Origin: Bacteroidota bacterium
GTDB lineage: Bacteria > Bacteroidota > Bacteroidia > Chitinophagales > LD1
Length of the DNA stretch: 64,000 nt
Assembly: GCA_947479455.1 (NCBI GenBank)
Contig: CANJZE010000008.1
Location: forward strand, 1 to 64,000
Reading direction: 5' to 3'
The first letter of the stretch is position 1; each line of letters opens with the position of its first letter. The position numbers and the translations under genes were made by a program. A model generated the notes under the pieces. The model searched no databases. It saw only the letters and a program-made list of their open reading frames with translations, and was not told the origin of the DNA. Positions 25,205 to 32,634 of this stretch are shown one piece after another.

Positions 25205-26497
25205 ATGGCTATGCAAACAAACCTGACCTCTCTTTTGCTTCTTCTTTTTGTTACTTCTGTTTCTGCGCAGCAAAAGCAGGATATCATTAACTATGTAGAG
25301 CGATATAAGCAAGTGGCTATTAACGAAATGGCGCGCGCAAAAGTTCCTGCCAGTATTACGCTAGCTCAGGGTATTCTCGAATCAAGCGCTGGGTCTTCGG
25401 TGCTCTCAAAAAATTCAAACAATCATTTTGGTATTAAGTGTAAAGAAGAATGGACTGGTGAAAAATATTATCACGATGATGACCGCCCTCAGGAATGTTT
25501 CCGTGTATATAAACATGCCGAAGCATCGTATGCTGACCATTCAGATTTTTTATTGACCCGTTCGCGCTACGCTCCTTTATTTCAGTTGCCTATAACGAGT
25601 TACAAATATTGGGCTTACGGTTTAAAAGAAGCAGGCTATGCTACTAATCCGAAGTATGCGCCAATGCTTATTGCATATATTGAAGATTACAAATTGTATG
25701 AGTTTGATAAGCTAGGAGTAGCAATGATTGAAGAGAAAGAAAAGCTGATGAAACAGCCGGAAGTAACAGAACCATTACTCGCAAAAGCAGAATCAAAAAT
25801 TATTGTGACCGATGTAAAAAACAAAGAACACCATCGTCAAATAGTTACCGAAGCTAAAAGCACAGAAGAAGGCAGACAGGAATTTGTGGTGAATGGCGTT
25901 CGGGCTATAAAAGCTATTGGTAATGAGGATCCCTTTAAAGTGGCTTACGAATACAATATTGATTACTCCTACATAATGACCTTTAACGACCTCAACACTG
26001 GCGACCGTTTTAAAGAGGGAGAATTTGTTTTTTTGCAACCCAAAAAAATAAGAGGCACTGAGGCGACTTACCTTGTTTTAGCAGGAGAAAGTATGCGCGA
26101 TGTATCACAAAAAACAGGTGTGAGACTGCGCGAGCTTTATGCAAAAAATTTGATGAAAATGAATGAGCAAGCCTATGCCGGTGAGCCCCTTTCGTTACAG
26201 GAAAAGAAAACTGCACCGCCCCGAGTAATGTCGTATGCCGAGTACTTGAAAGAGCAAACACGTTTAGCGCAAGCGCAGAATAAAATCCCAGCAAATTCAA
26301 CGGCATCAACCAATAACGGTGTTCCAGCTTTGCCCGACAATCGAATTGAGTTGAATGCACAATATCAAGTGCAACAAAGCGATACCCTTTATTCTATTGC
26401 CAGAAAGTTCAACACTTCGGTGGAAGCATTGAAAGAAATAAACCAGCTCGAAAGTACTGATGTGAAGGCGGGCCAAACGCTGGTGGTGAGCAAGTAA
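25205..26497 (+). CDS. Secreted glucosaminidase with C-terminal LysM domain
   Basis: 430 residues: signal peptide (to about residue 22, VSAQ), FlgJ-like glucosaminidase domain (about 25-175) with catalytic Glu in LAQGILESSAGSS and NNHFGIKCKEEW plus YKHAEASYADHSDFL, a LysM-like stretch around 215-290, and a clear LysM at the C-terminus (QYQVQQSDTLYSIARKFNTSVEALKEINQL). It should cut glycan strands of peptidoglycan in the periplasm, with LysM holding it to the wall. A shorter related protein is encoded at 50024-50428. Confidence 0.9.
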   Translation: MAMQTNLTSLLLLLFVTSVSAQQKQDIINYVERYKQVAINEMARAKVPASITLAQGILESSAGSSVLSKNSNNHFGIKCKEEWTGEKYYHDDDRPQECFRVYKHAEASYADHSDFLLTRSRYAPLFQLPITSYKYWAYGLKEAGYATNPKYAPMLIAYIEDYKLYEFDKLGVAMIEEKEKLMKQPEVTEPLLAKAESKIIVTDVKNKEHHRQIVTEAKSTEEGRQEFVVNGVRAIKAIGNEDPFKVAYEYNIDYSYIMTFNDLNTGDRFKEGEFVFLQPKKIRGTEATYLVLAGESMRDVSQKTGVRLRELYAKNLMKMNEQAYAGEPLSLQEKKTAPPRVMSYAEYLKEQTRLAQAQNKIPANSTASTNNGVPALPDNRIELNAQYQVQQSDTLYSIARKFNTSVEALKEINQLESTDVKAGQTLVVSK

Positions 26498-26672
26498 TAT
26501 TTCCTAAAAGCAATATCGTCCCGGTGGCGTTTATCTTACTCACAACTTTTCCATCTTGGCTCAAGTAATTATATCTGGTTACCATTGTTAGGGTAGTAGC
26601 AGCTACTTTTTCCCATAACGTAGTGGCTTTGCCGGTAGTAACGAAAGTTGATCTTAATGATTTGAGAATTCT

Positions 26673-27626
26673 ATGAAAGCTAAACTCTTATTGTATTCAC
26701 TCTTTACTATTTATTACTCCCTTCTTAAAGCAGGAAGCGGTTACGTTTTTCTTGCCGACACTTCGAAACTCTTCTTTGTAAACAACAATGAAATTTATAC
26801 TACAGGAGGAAAACAACTGCTCTACTTTCAAAAAGGGAACATTTTTTTCAACGGCACTGCAGATGACAGACAGAATATTTTTCTACTGACTACTTCCATG
26901 AATCCCGGTTCTGAAAAACTGGAATCGGTTTATGAAAAAGATAATCGTCAGGCGAGTTTCACTTTTACGGGCAAAAAATTTTATTCAGGCAAAACCGAAT
27001 CGGATGATTTGCGACCACGTACAGAGTTGATTCATATGCAACGTTTGAAAAAATGGCTTGCATTTTACGCTTCTTATAACGATACGCTGTTGGCTTATTA
27101 CAACTTCGATTCGCTTTCTCCATCCACAGCCATTATGGTAGCGTATACCTTGACTAAAAAATTTGAGCTCGAGAAAATGTTAGTTGCCTCACAACCAATT
27201 CAAAAAGTTTTTGAAAATAACGCTTACGCCACCATTAAACCCTTTTGGGGAAACACTACTGCCAATGAATGGATTTGGGATGGAAAATTTTTTCGACCGC
27301 GATGGAATGTTGACCCCAAACTAGCCTGGACATTTGACGGAGAAACTATCAAACAATATTACGGCAACAATATTAACCTGCAATACAGCTGGGATGGGGA
27401 AACACTCAAACCTATTTGGCGAACTAACCGAGCAGAAGAATGGAGTTGGGACGGGCGGCAACTCAAGCCCGTTTGGGATACCGACTGGGCAAATCAATAC
27501 ATATTTGAAGATGGCATACTCAAACCTTGGAGCACCAACCACCCCGAGCGCGAGTGGCAGATGGATGGTGACCTACCGATTCCGCTTATTATTTTGGTTA
27601 TTAGCGGTATTGCAAAACCGTATTAA
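26673..27626 (+). CDS. Secreted protein with C-terminal W-x-W-D-G repeats
   Basis: 317 residues. The start is hydrophobic (LLYSLFTIYYSLLKAGSG), probably a signal sequence. The last 110 residues hold five degenerate repeats of about 20-24 residues with the pattern W.(W/F)DG..(L/I)KP.W, for example EWSWDGRQLKPVWDTDW and QYSWDGETLKPIWRTNR. I do not recognise the family. The regular aromatic repeats suggest a beta-hairpin array, perhaps for carbohydrate or wall binding. Followed by a hairpin-forming repeat. Confidence 0.7.
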   Translation: MKAKLLLYSLFTIYYSLLKAGSGYVFLADTSKLFFVNNNEIYTTGGKQLLYFQKGNIFFNGTADDRQNIFLLTTSMNPGSEKLESVYEKDNRQASFTFTGKKFYSGKTESDDLRPRTELIHMQRLKKWLAFYASYNDTLLAYYNFDSLSPSTAIMVAYTLTKKFELEKMLVASQPIQKVFENNAYATIKPFWGNTTANEWIWDGKFFRPRWNVDPKLAWTFDGETIKQYYGNNINLQYSWDGETLKPIWRTNRAEEWSWDGRQLKPVWDTDWANQYIFEDGILKPWSTNHPEREWQMDGDLPIPLIILVISGIAKPY

Positions 27627-27631
27627 TTAAT

Positions 27632-27731
27632 GGATGAATGGAATATTGGAAAGGAGGATGAAAATACACTCACGAATTTCCATAGTTCCCACATTCCGGG
27701 CATCCATCTATCCATTCTTCCATTTATAATT
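27632..27731. repeat. Dispersed hairpin repeat, copy A
   Basis: Begins with GGATGAATGGAATATTGG and ends with roughly complementary words (CCATCTATCCATTCTTCCAT). The first 22 bases are identical to 52828-52849. Confidence 0.75.
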
Positions 27732-27759
27732 TACATTCGCTTCCACTAAAACGCACCCC

Positions 27760-28047
27760 ATGAAAAACACCTTACTAATCCTGAACATTTGTGTTACACT
27801 GTTCCTTGTTTCCTGTAACAGAAACGCCACGGAAAAAACAACTACAACACCTATTCCTGACGCGCCAAATATTGAGGTTAAAATAACGGACCTAGCCTTG
27901 AATAAAGATTTGGTTTGTGGAATGCTGGTGGAAGAGGGAGGCATTGCCGATACCGCTTCGCACGAAAACAAAATGTATGGATTTTGCTCTACCGAGTGTA
28001 AAGCAGAGTTTGTAAAAGACCCCCAAATGTATTTAGCTCAACAATAA
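27760..28047 (+). CDS. YHS-domain lipoprotein
   Basis: 95 residues with a lipoprotein signal ending LFLVSC. The C-terminal half is a YHS-type domain: DLVCGMLVEEG, then YGFCSTECKAEFVKDPQMYL, with the Cys pair expected to bind a metal, as in copper-related and metal-transport proteins. The A/T/Thr-rich linker precedes it. It ends eight bases before fabH and may be transcribed with it, though the functions do not look linked. Confidence 0.8.
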   Translation: MKNTLLILNICVTLFLVSCNRNATEKTTTTPIPDAPNIEVKITDLALNKDLVCGMLVEEGGIADTASHENKMYGFCSTECKAEFVKDPQMYLAQQ

Positions 28048-28054
28048 CCTGTTT

Positions 28055-29053
28055 ATGCTATCAAGTAAAATTATTGGAGTGGGAATGTATGTTCCCGAAA
28101 CTGTGGTAACCAACGAAGATCTATCGAAAATAATGGATACCACAGATGAGTGGATTATTGAACGCACCGGAATTAAAGAACGCAGATTTTTTAAAGAAGG
28201 AGTGGATACAGTTTCGAGTATGGCGGCACACGCTGCTGAACAAGCGCTTGAACGTGCCGGCAAAAAAGCCGAAGAGATTGATTTGATTGTAATGGCAACT
28301 TTGAGTTCCGATTATAATTTTCCGGGTTCTGGCGTTTTGTTGCAGCGCAAACTTCCATTCCGTCAAATTCCTGCCTTTGATGTAAAAGCACAGTGCTCAG
28401 GTTTTATTTTTGCGCTTAGCGTAGCCGACCAGTTTATTAAAACAGGGATGTATAAAAATGCGTTAGTTGTAGGAAGCGAAGTTCAATCAAACGTGTTTGA
28501 AAAAAGCGACCGGGGCAGAAACATGGCAGTTATTTTTGGTGATGGCGCAGGTGCTGTAGTGCTCGAAGCTACCGAAGAAAAAAACAAAGGAATACTCACC
28601 ACCAAACTCCATAGTGACGGACACTTTGCCGAAGAACTTTATCTCGAACATCCGGGTTCAAGAAGAAAAGAAAGATTTAATGCCAAGATGATGGAAACCG
28701 GTGAACTGCTTCCTTATATGAATGGTAAACTGGTTTTTGTAAACGCCTTGAAATATTTTCCTGAAGTAATTCGTGAAGCATTGGCTTCGTGTAATTTGAA
28801 AGATGAAGATATTGACCTTCTTATTCCACACCAGGCCAATGCGCGCATTACAGCTGCGGTGCAAAAAGAAATGAACCTGCCCGATGAAAAAGTAATCTCT
28901 AACATTCACAAATACGGTAACACTACAGCTGCTTCAATTCCAATAGGGCTTTGCGAAGCTTGGGAACAGGGCCGAATTAAAGAAGGCGACCTTATTGCCA
29001 TTGCAGGTTTCGGCAGCGGTTTTATGTGGGCAAGCGCGCTCATTCGCTGGTAA
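28055..29053 (+). CDS. fabH: 3-oxoacyl-[acyl-carrier-protein] synthase III
   Basis: Starts fatty-acid synthesis by joining acetyl- or branched acyl-CoA to malonyl-ACP. The Cys-His-Asn triad is seen: Cys in DVKAQCSGFIFAL, His in LLIPHQANARI and Asn in KYGNTTAASIPIGL. 332 residues is full length. Typical N-terminus GVGMYVPETVVTNEDL. Followed by adk, 76 bases away. Confidence 0.94.
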   Translation: MLSSKIIGVGMYVPETVVTNEDLSKIMDTTDEWIIERTGIKERRFFKEGVDTVSSMAAHAAEQALERAGKKAEEIDLIVMATLSSDYNFPGSGVLLQRKLPFRQIPAFDVKAQCSGFIFALSVADQFIKTGMYKNALVVGSEVQSNVFEKSDRGRNMAVIFGDGAGAVVLEATEEKNKGILTTKLHSDGHFAEELYLEHPGSRRKERFNAKMMETGELLPYMNGKLVFVNALKYFPEVIREALASCNLKDEDIDLLIPHQANARITAAVQKEMNLPDEKVISNIHKYGNTTAASIPIGLCEAWEQGRIKEGDLIAIAGFGSGFMWASALIRW

Positions 29054-29129
29054 ATTTTCCAATAATATTTTTTGTTTTTTCTATTTCCTTGAATGGTTTA
29101 GGTTTACGCCCGTCAAAAACAGAACCCTT

Positions 29130-29711
29130 ATGTTGAACATAGTTTTATTCGGCCCACCGGGAAGTGGCAAAGGAACGCAGGCGACCAAACTGGTAGAGAA
29201 ATACAATTTAGTGCACCTTTCTACTGGCGATATTTTTCGCGCCAACATTAAAGGCGAAACCGATTTGGGCAAGCTGGCAATAAGCTATTTAGATAAAGGG
29301 CAGTTAGTGCCCGATGAAGTAACCATTGATATTTTACAATCGGAAGCAAGCAAACATTACGCTGCCGAAGGATTTATTTTCGATGGCTTTCCACGCACCA
29401 TTACACAAGCCGAAGCGTTGGATAAATATTTGACTTCGCGAAACACTTCGGTTACTATGATGCTTTCCTTAGAAGTTCCTGAGGAAGAATTGAGAAAACG
29501 TTTGCTGCTTCGAGGAAAAGATTCGGGCAGACCTGATGACCAAAACCCCGAAGTAATTCAAAACAGAATTGACATTTACCATCGCGATACCGCACCCGCA
29601 AAAGAATTTTATACAGCTCAAAAAAAATACCGCACGGTAAATGGCGTAGGCGAAATTGAAACTATTTTCGAAGCGCTGTGTAGCGAAATTAATTCTGTGC
29701 AACACAGTTAA
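29130..29711 (+). CDS. adk: Adenylate kinase
   Basis: Interconverts ATP+AMP and 2 ADP. P-loop GPPGSGKGTQ at the N-terminus, AMP-binding STGDIFR and FDGFPRT, and the lid-side RGKDSGRPDD. About 193 residues, the short-lid form. The ATG at 29130 is chosen because the P-loop strand begins right after it; the longer frame reaches back into fabH. Confidence 0.95.
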   Translation: MLNIVLFGPPGSGKGTQATKLVEKYNLVHLSTGDIFRANIKGETDLGKLAISYLDKGQLVPDEVTIDILQSEASKHYAAEGFIFDGFPRTITQAEALDKYLTSRNTSVTMMLSLEVPEEELRKRLLLRGKDSGRPDDQNPEVIQNRIDIYHRDTAPAKEFYTAQKKYRTVNGVGEIETIFEALCSEINSVQHS

Positions 29712-29780
29712 CACGATTGCAAAGTTGAATAGCAAATATGTATTCAATCATCAATTTTCAATCATCAATCATCAATTCTC

Positions 29781-30815
29781 TTGGCTACTCAAAACTTTAT
29801 TGACTACGTAAAAATTTATTGCAAAAGCGGCAAAGGCGGACCTGGGGCTTCGAGTTTTCACCGCGAAAAATTTGTGGCTAAAGGCGGACCCGATGGTGGC
29901 GATGGCGGCAGAGGTGGTCATGTTATTTTGCGCGGCAACTCGCAGTTGTGGACTTTACTCCACCTCAAATATCAAAAGCACATTACTGCCGATGACGGAG
30001 CAAAAGGTATGGGTGCTTTGTGTTTTGGTAAACAAGGACCCGATAAATACATTGATGTGCCCTTGGGCACTGTAGCCAAAGATTACGAAACAGGAGAAAC
30101 GCTTGCCGAAATAAATGAAGATGGCGAAGAGTATATTTTGTTTGAAGGCGGCAAAGGTGGCTGGGGAAATAATCACTTTAAAACTTCGACCAATCAAGCA
30201 CCTACTTATGCGCAACCCGGTTTGCCATCTTTAGAGGCATGGATTATTCTCGAGTTAAAATTATTGGCCGATGTAGGTTTAGTGGGCTTTCCTAATGCGG
30301 GCAAGTCAACTTTAATTTCGGTGGTGAGTAATGCAAAACCCGAAGTGGCTGATTATCCTTTCACCACCCTTGTTCCCAACTTGGGTATGGTGGCTTACAA
30401 AGGCGGAAAGAGTTTTGTAATGGCAGATATTCCCGGAATTATTGAAGGTGCCAGCGAAGGAAAAGGGTTGGGTATTCGATTTCTGAAACACATTGAACGC
30501 AACTCTATTCTGCTTTTTATGGTGCCGGTAGATTCATCCGATATTCTGCACGACTATAAAATTCTACTTTCTGAACTGGGCAAATTCAATCCCGAACTTT
30601 TGACGAAAGACAAAATCCTTGCTATCACCAAATGCGATTTAGCCGATGAAGAATTGCTGAAGATGATAGAGAAAGATTTGAAGGCAGAAGCCAAGAAGGC
30701 GAAGTCTGCATTGAAAGGATTGTCTATTGTTTATATTTCAGCAGCATCTAATTTCAACATTGAAAAATTGAAAGATGCTATTATGAAACTGCTCGAGAAA
30801 AAGAATAAAGAGTAA
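29781..30815 (+). CDS. obgE: GTPase Obg/CgtA
   Basis: Essential GTPase of late 50S ribosome assembly. N-terminal glycine-rich Obg fold (about 1-158, with GKGGPGASSFHREKF and GGDGGRGGHV), then the G domain with G1 GFPNAGKST, switch DYPFTTLVPNLG, G3 DIPGIIEGA and G4 TKCDL. The start is TTG: the Obg fold starts immediately at this codon and no in-frame ATG precedes it. Upstream sequence is made of TCAATCATC-type direct repeats. Confidence 0.93.
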   Translation: MATQNFIDYVKIYCKSGKGGPGASSFHREKFVAKGGPDGGDGGRGGHVILRGNSQLWTLLHLKYQKHITADDGAKGMGALCFGKQGPDKYIDVPLGTVAKDYETGETLAEINEDGEEYILFEGGKGGWGNNHFKTSTNQAPTYAQPGLPSLEAWIILELKLLADVGLVGFPNAGKSTLISVVSNAKPEVADYPFTTLVPNLGMVAYKGGKSFVMADIPGIIEGASEGKGLGIRFLKHIERNSILLFMVPVDSSDILHDYKILLSELGKFNPELLTKDKILAITKCDLADEELLKMIEKDLKAEAKKAKSALKGLSIVYISAASNFNIEKLKDAIMKLLEKKNKE

Positions 30816-30827
30816 CCAGTTCTACTC

Positions 30828-31976
30828 CTAAATCACAAACTCCAAATCGTTTTGCTGACTAATTACCTTGGTGTAATACGCTTCGTATTGCGGTAAAATA
30901 TTTTTGATGTCGAAAGTTTTTGCGTGTGCAAGTGCGTTTGCTTTAAACTCTTTTAAGCGCGCTTCATCTTCCAGAATGTAAATGGCATTCTTCGCCATAT
31001 CTTCAAAGTCGCCCACGTTGCTCATGAAACCCGTTTTGCCCTGAATATTTATTTCGGGAATTCCACCGGCATTAGAAGATATCACAGGAACTTCAACAGC
31101 CATTGCTTCCAACGCAGCCAAACCAAAACTTTCAGTTTCCGAAGGCAGAATAAATAAATCGGAAACTGCGAGTAACTCTTCCACCGCATCTTGTTTGCCG
31201 AGAAAGCGAACATCATCGCAAATGCCAAGGTTGCGGCAAAGAATTTCTGTTCCCATTCTCTCCGGGCCGTCACCCACCAAAAAAAGTTTAGAAGGAATTT
31301 TTTTACGCACCACGTCAAACATCTTCACCACATCTTCCACGCGTTTTACTTTTCTGAAATTGGAAACGTGTGTCAAAATTTTTTCTCCGTTTGGCGCAAT
31401 CGCTTTCTTGAAATGGTCTTTATCTGTTTTTTTGAAACGCGAAAAATCAATGAAGTTAGGTATCACTTCAATTTCTCGAGTAATGTTGAAGTTCTGATAC
31501 GTATCATCTTTTAAACTTTTAGAAACCGAAGTAATTCCATCGCTATGGTTAATGGAATATTCCACCACCGGTTTGTAACCCGGGTCTTTACCTATAAGTG
31601 TAATATCTGTTCCGTGTAAGGTGGTAACGAAGGGCAAATTGTATCCTTTCTCTTTTAAAATACTTCGAGCAATCAAAGCTGAAGAAGCGTGGGGAATTGC
31701 ATAATGCACGTGAAGAATGTCGAGCTTTTCAAACTTCGCTACATCTACAATTTTACTCGCAAGAGCGCTTTCATAAGGCTGATATTGAAACAGCGGATAA
31801 TCCAAAGCCGAAACTTCGTGGTAAAAAATGTTCTCGTGAAAAGAATCTAAACGCACCGGTTCCTGATAAGTAATAAAATGAACCTGATGACCTTTTTTTG
31901 CTAGTGCTTTTCCTAATTCTGTGGCTACAACACCGCTCCCACCGTAGGTGGGATAACATACAATTCCGATTTTCAT
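30828..31976 (-). CDS. bshA: N-acetyl-alpha-D-glucosaminyl L-malate synthase
   Basis: First enzyme of bacillithiol synthesis: transfers GlcNAc from UDP-GlcNAc to L-malate. GT4 glycosyltransferase with the BshA-type start IGIVCYPTYGGSGVVATELG, LHVHYAIPHASSA and LHGTDITLIG; the donor-binding Glu motif is in LPSETESFGLAALEAMA. 382 residues. bshB and bshC are not in the window. Convergent with obgE, 12 bases apart. Confidence 0.93.
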   Translation of the reverse strand: MKIGIVCYPTYGGSGVVATELGKALAKKGHQVHFITYQEPVRLDSFHENIFYHEVSALDYPLFQYQPYESALASKIVDVAKFEKLDILHVHYAIPHASSALIARSILKEKGYNLPFVTTLHGTDITLIGKDPGYKPVVEYSINHSDGITSVSKSLKDDTYQNFNITREIEVIPNFIDFSRFKKTDKDHFKKAIAPNGEKILTHVSNFRKVKRVEDVVKMFDVVRKKIPSKLFLVGDGPERMGTEILCRNLGICDDVRFLGKQDAVEELLAVSDLFILPSETESFGLAALEAMAVEVPVISSNAGGIPEINIQGKTGFMSNVGDFEDMAKNAIYILEDEARLKEFKANALAHAKTFDIKNILPQYEAYYTKVISQQNDLEFVI

Positions 31977-32117
31977 CTGAATACATTTATTTTTTAAAGG
32001 ACAGATGGAATGCTTCGCATTTCATTTTCCAATTTCATTAAAGACGAAGCGAATGTAAACAGATTGTAAGAAGAGAATGTGCTGTGCCAGTTTGATATTC
32101 TATAATTCAATCTATCT

Positions 32118-32375
32118 TTGACCCATGCCCGAGATAGAATCATCATCAAGATGTTTTTTCTTGACCATGCACCGCCACATTTTCATGCGGAATATGGAAA
32201 CTATAAAGCAGTAATAGATATTCGAACCCAAGAAGTAACAGAAGGATATTTGCCACCTAAGCAACTTAAACTTGTTCAAGCATGGGCAATTATTCACGAA
32301 AAAGAGTTGTTGGAAAATTTTGAAGGACTTAATAAAGAAAAGCCAACCTGGAATAAAATTGAACCATTAGTTTAG
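32118..32375 (+). CDS. DUF4160 protein, N-terminus probably damaged
   Basis: The body (FLDHAPPHFHAEYGNYKAVIDI and the following helix) is DUF4160, usually found beside a DUF2442 gene as here; such pairs have toxin-antitoxin-like context. The usual start is MPxISRFxGIIIRMY. An ATG at 32125 opens with MPEI in a different frame from IIIKMFF, as if about 13 bases between them were lost. Translation in the intact frame would need TTG 32118 or ATG 32151. Either the family start has shifted or the gene is inactive. Confidence 0.65.
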   Translation: MTHARDRIIIKMFFLDHAPPHFHAEYGNYKAVIDIRTQEVTEGYLPPKQLKLVQAWAIIHEKELLENFEGLNKEKPTWNKIEPLV

Positions 32376-32376
32376 T

Positions 32377-32631
32377 ATGCTACACTTTATCACCCATATA
32401 ATTGAGGTAAAACCATATAGTGTGATTTATACATTCAACACTAACGAAACGCGTTTGGTTGATTTAAAACCGTTGTTGGAAAAACACAACTCACCAGAAA
32501 GTATTTTTAGAAAACTATTGGACGCAGATTATTTTAAAACCGTAAAACTCGACAGTTACGGAACGCTCTCGTGGGACAATGAAGTAGATTTTTGTCCCGA
32601 TGTTTTGTATGAAATGAGCGCTTCGATTTAA
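32377..32631 (+). CDS. DUF2442 protein
   Basis: 84 residues, with the family's pattern: ITHIIEVKPYSVIYTFN, then LDADYFKTVKLDSYGTLSWDNEVDFCPDVLYEMS. It starts one base after the DUF4160 stop, so the two are co-translated. The pair is often listed as a possible toxin-antitoxin module; which partner does what is not known to me. Confidence 0.8.
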   Translation: MLHFITHIIEVKPYSVIYTFNTNETRLVDLKPLLEKHNSPESIFRKLLDADYFKTVKLDSYGTLSWDNEVDFCPDVLYEMSASI

Positions 32632-32634
32632 TTT

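Noticed and set aside
28995-29129. N-terminal extension of the adenylate kinase frame
   Set aside because: Overlaps the fabH end in another frame, and the P-loop strand starts right after ATG 29130.
30955-31515. Search for CRISPR arrays or tandem spacer-like repeats across the window
   Set aside because: No regularly spaced direct repeats of 24-40 bases were seen; repeats present are palindromes or simple words.
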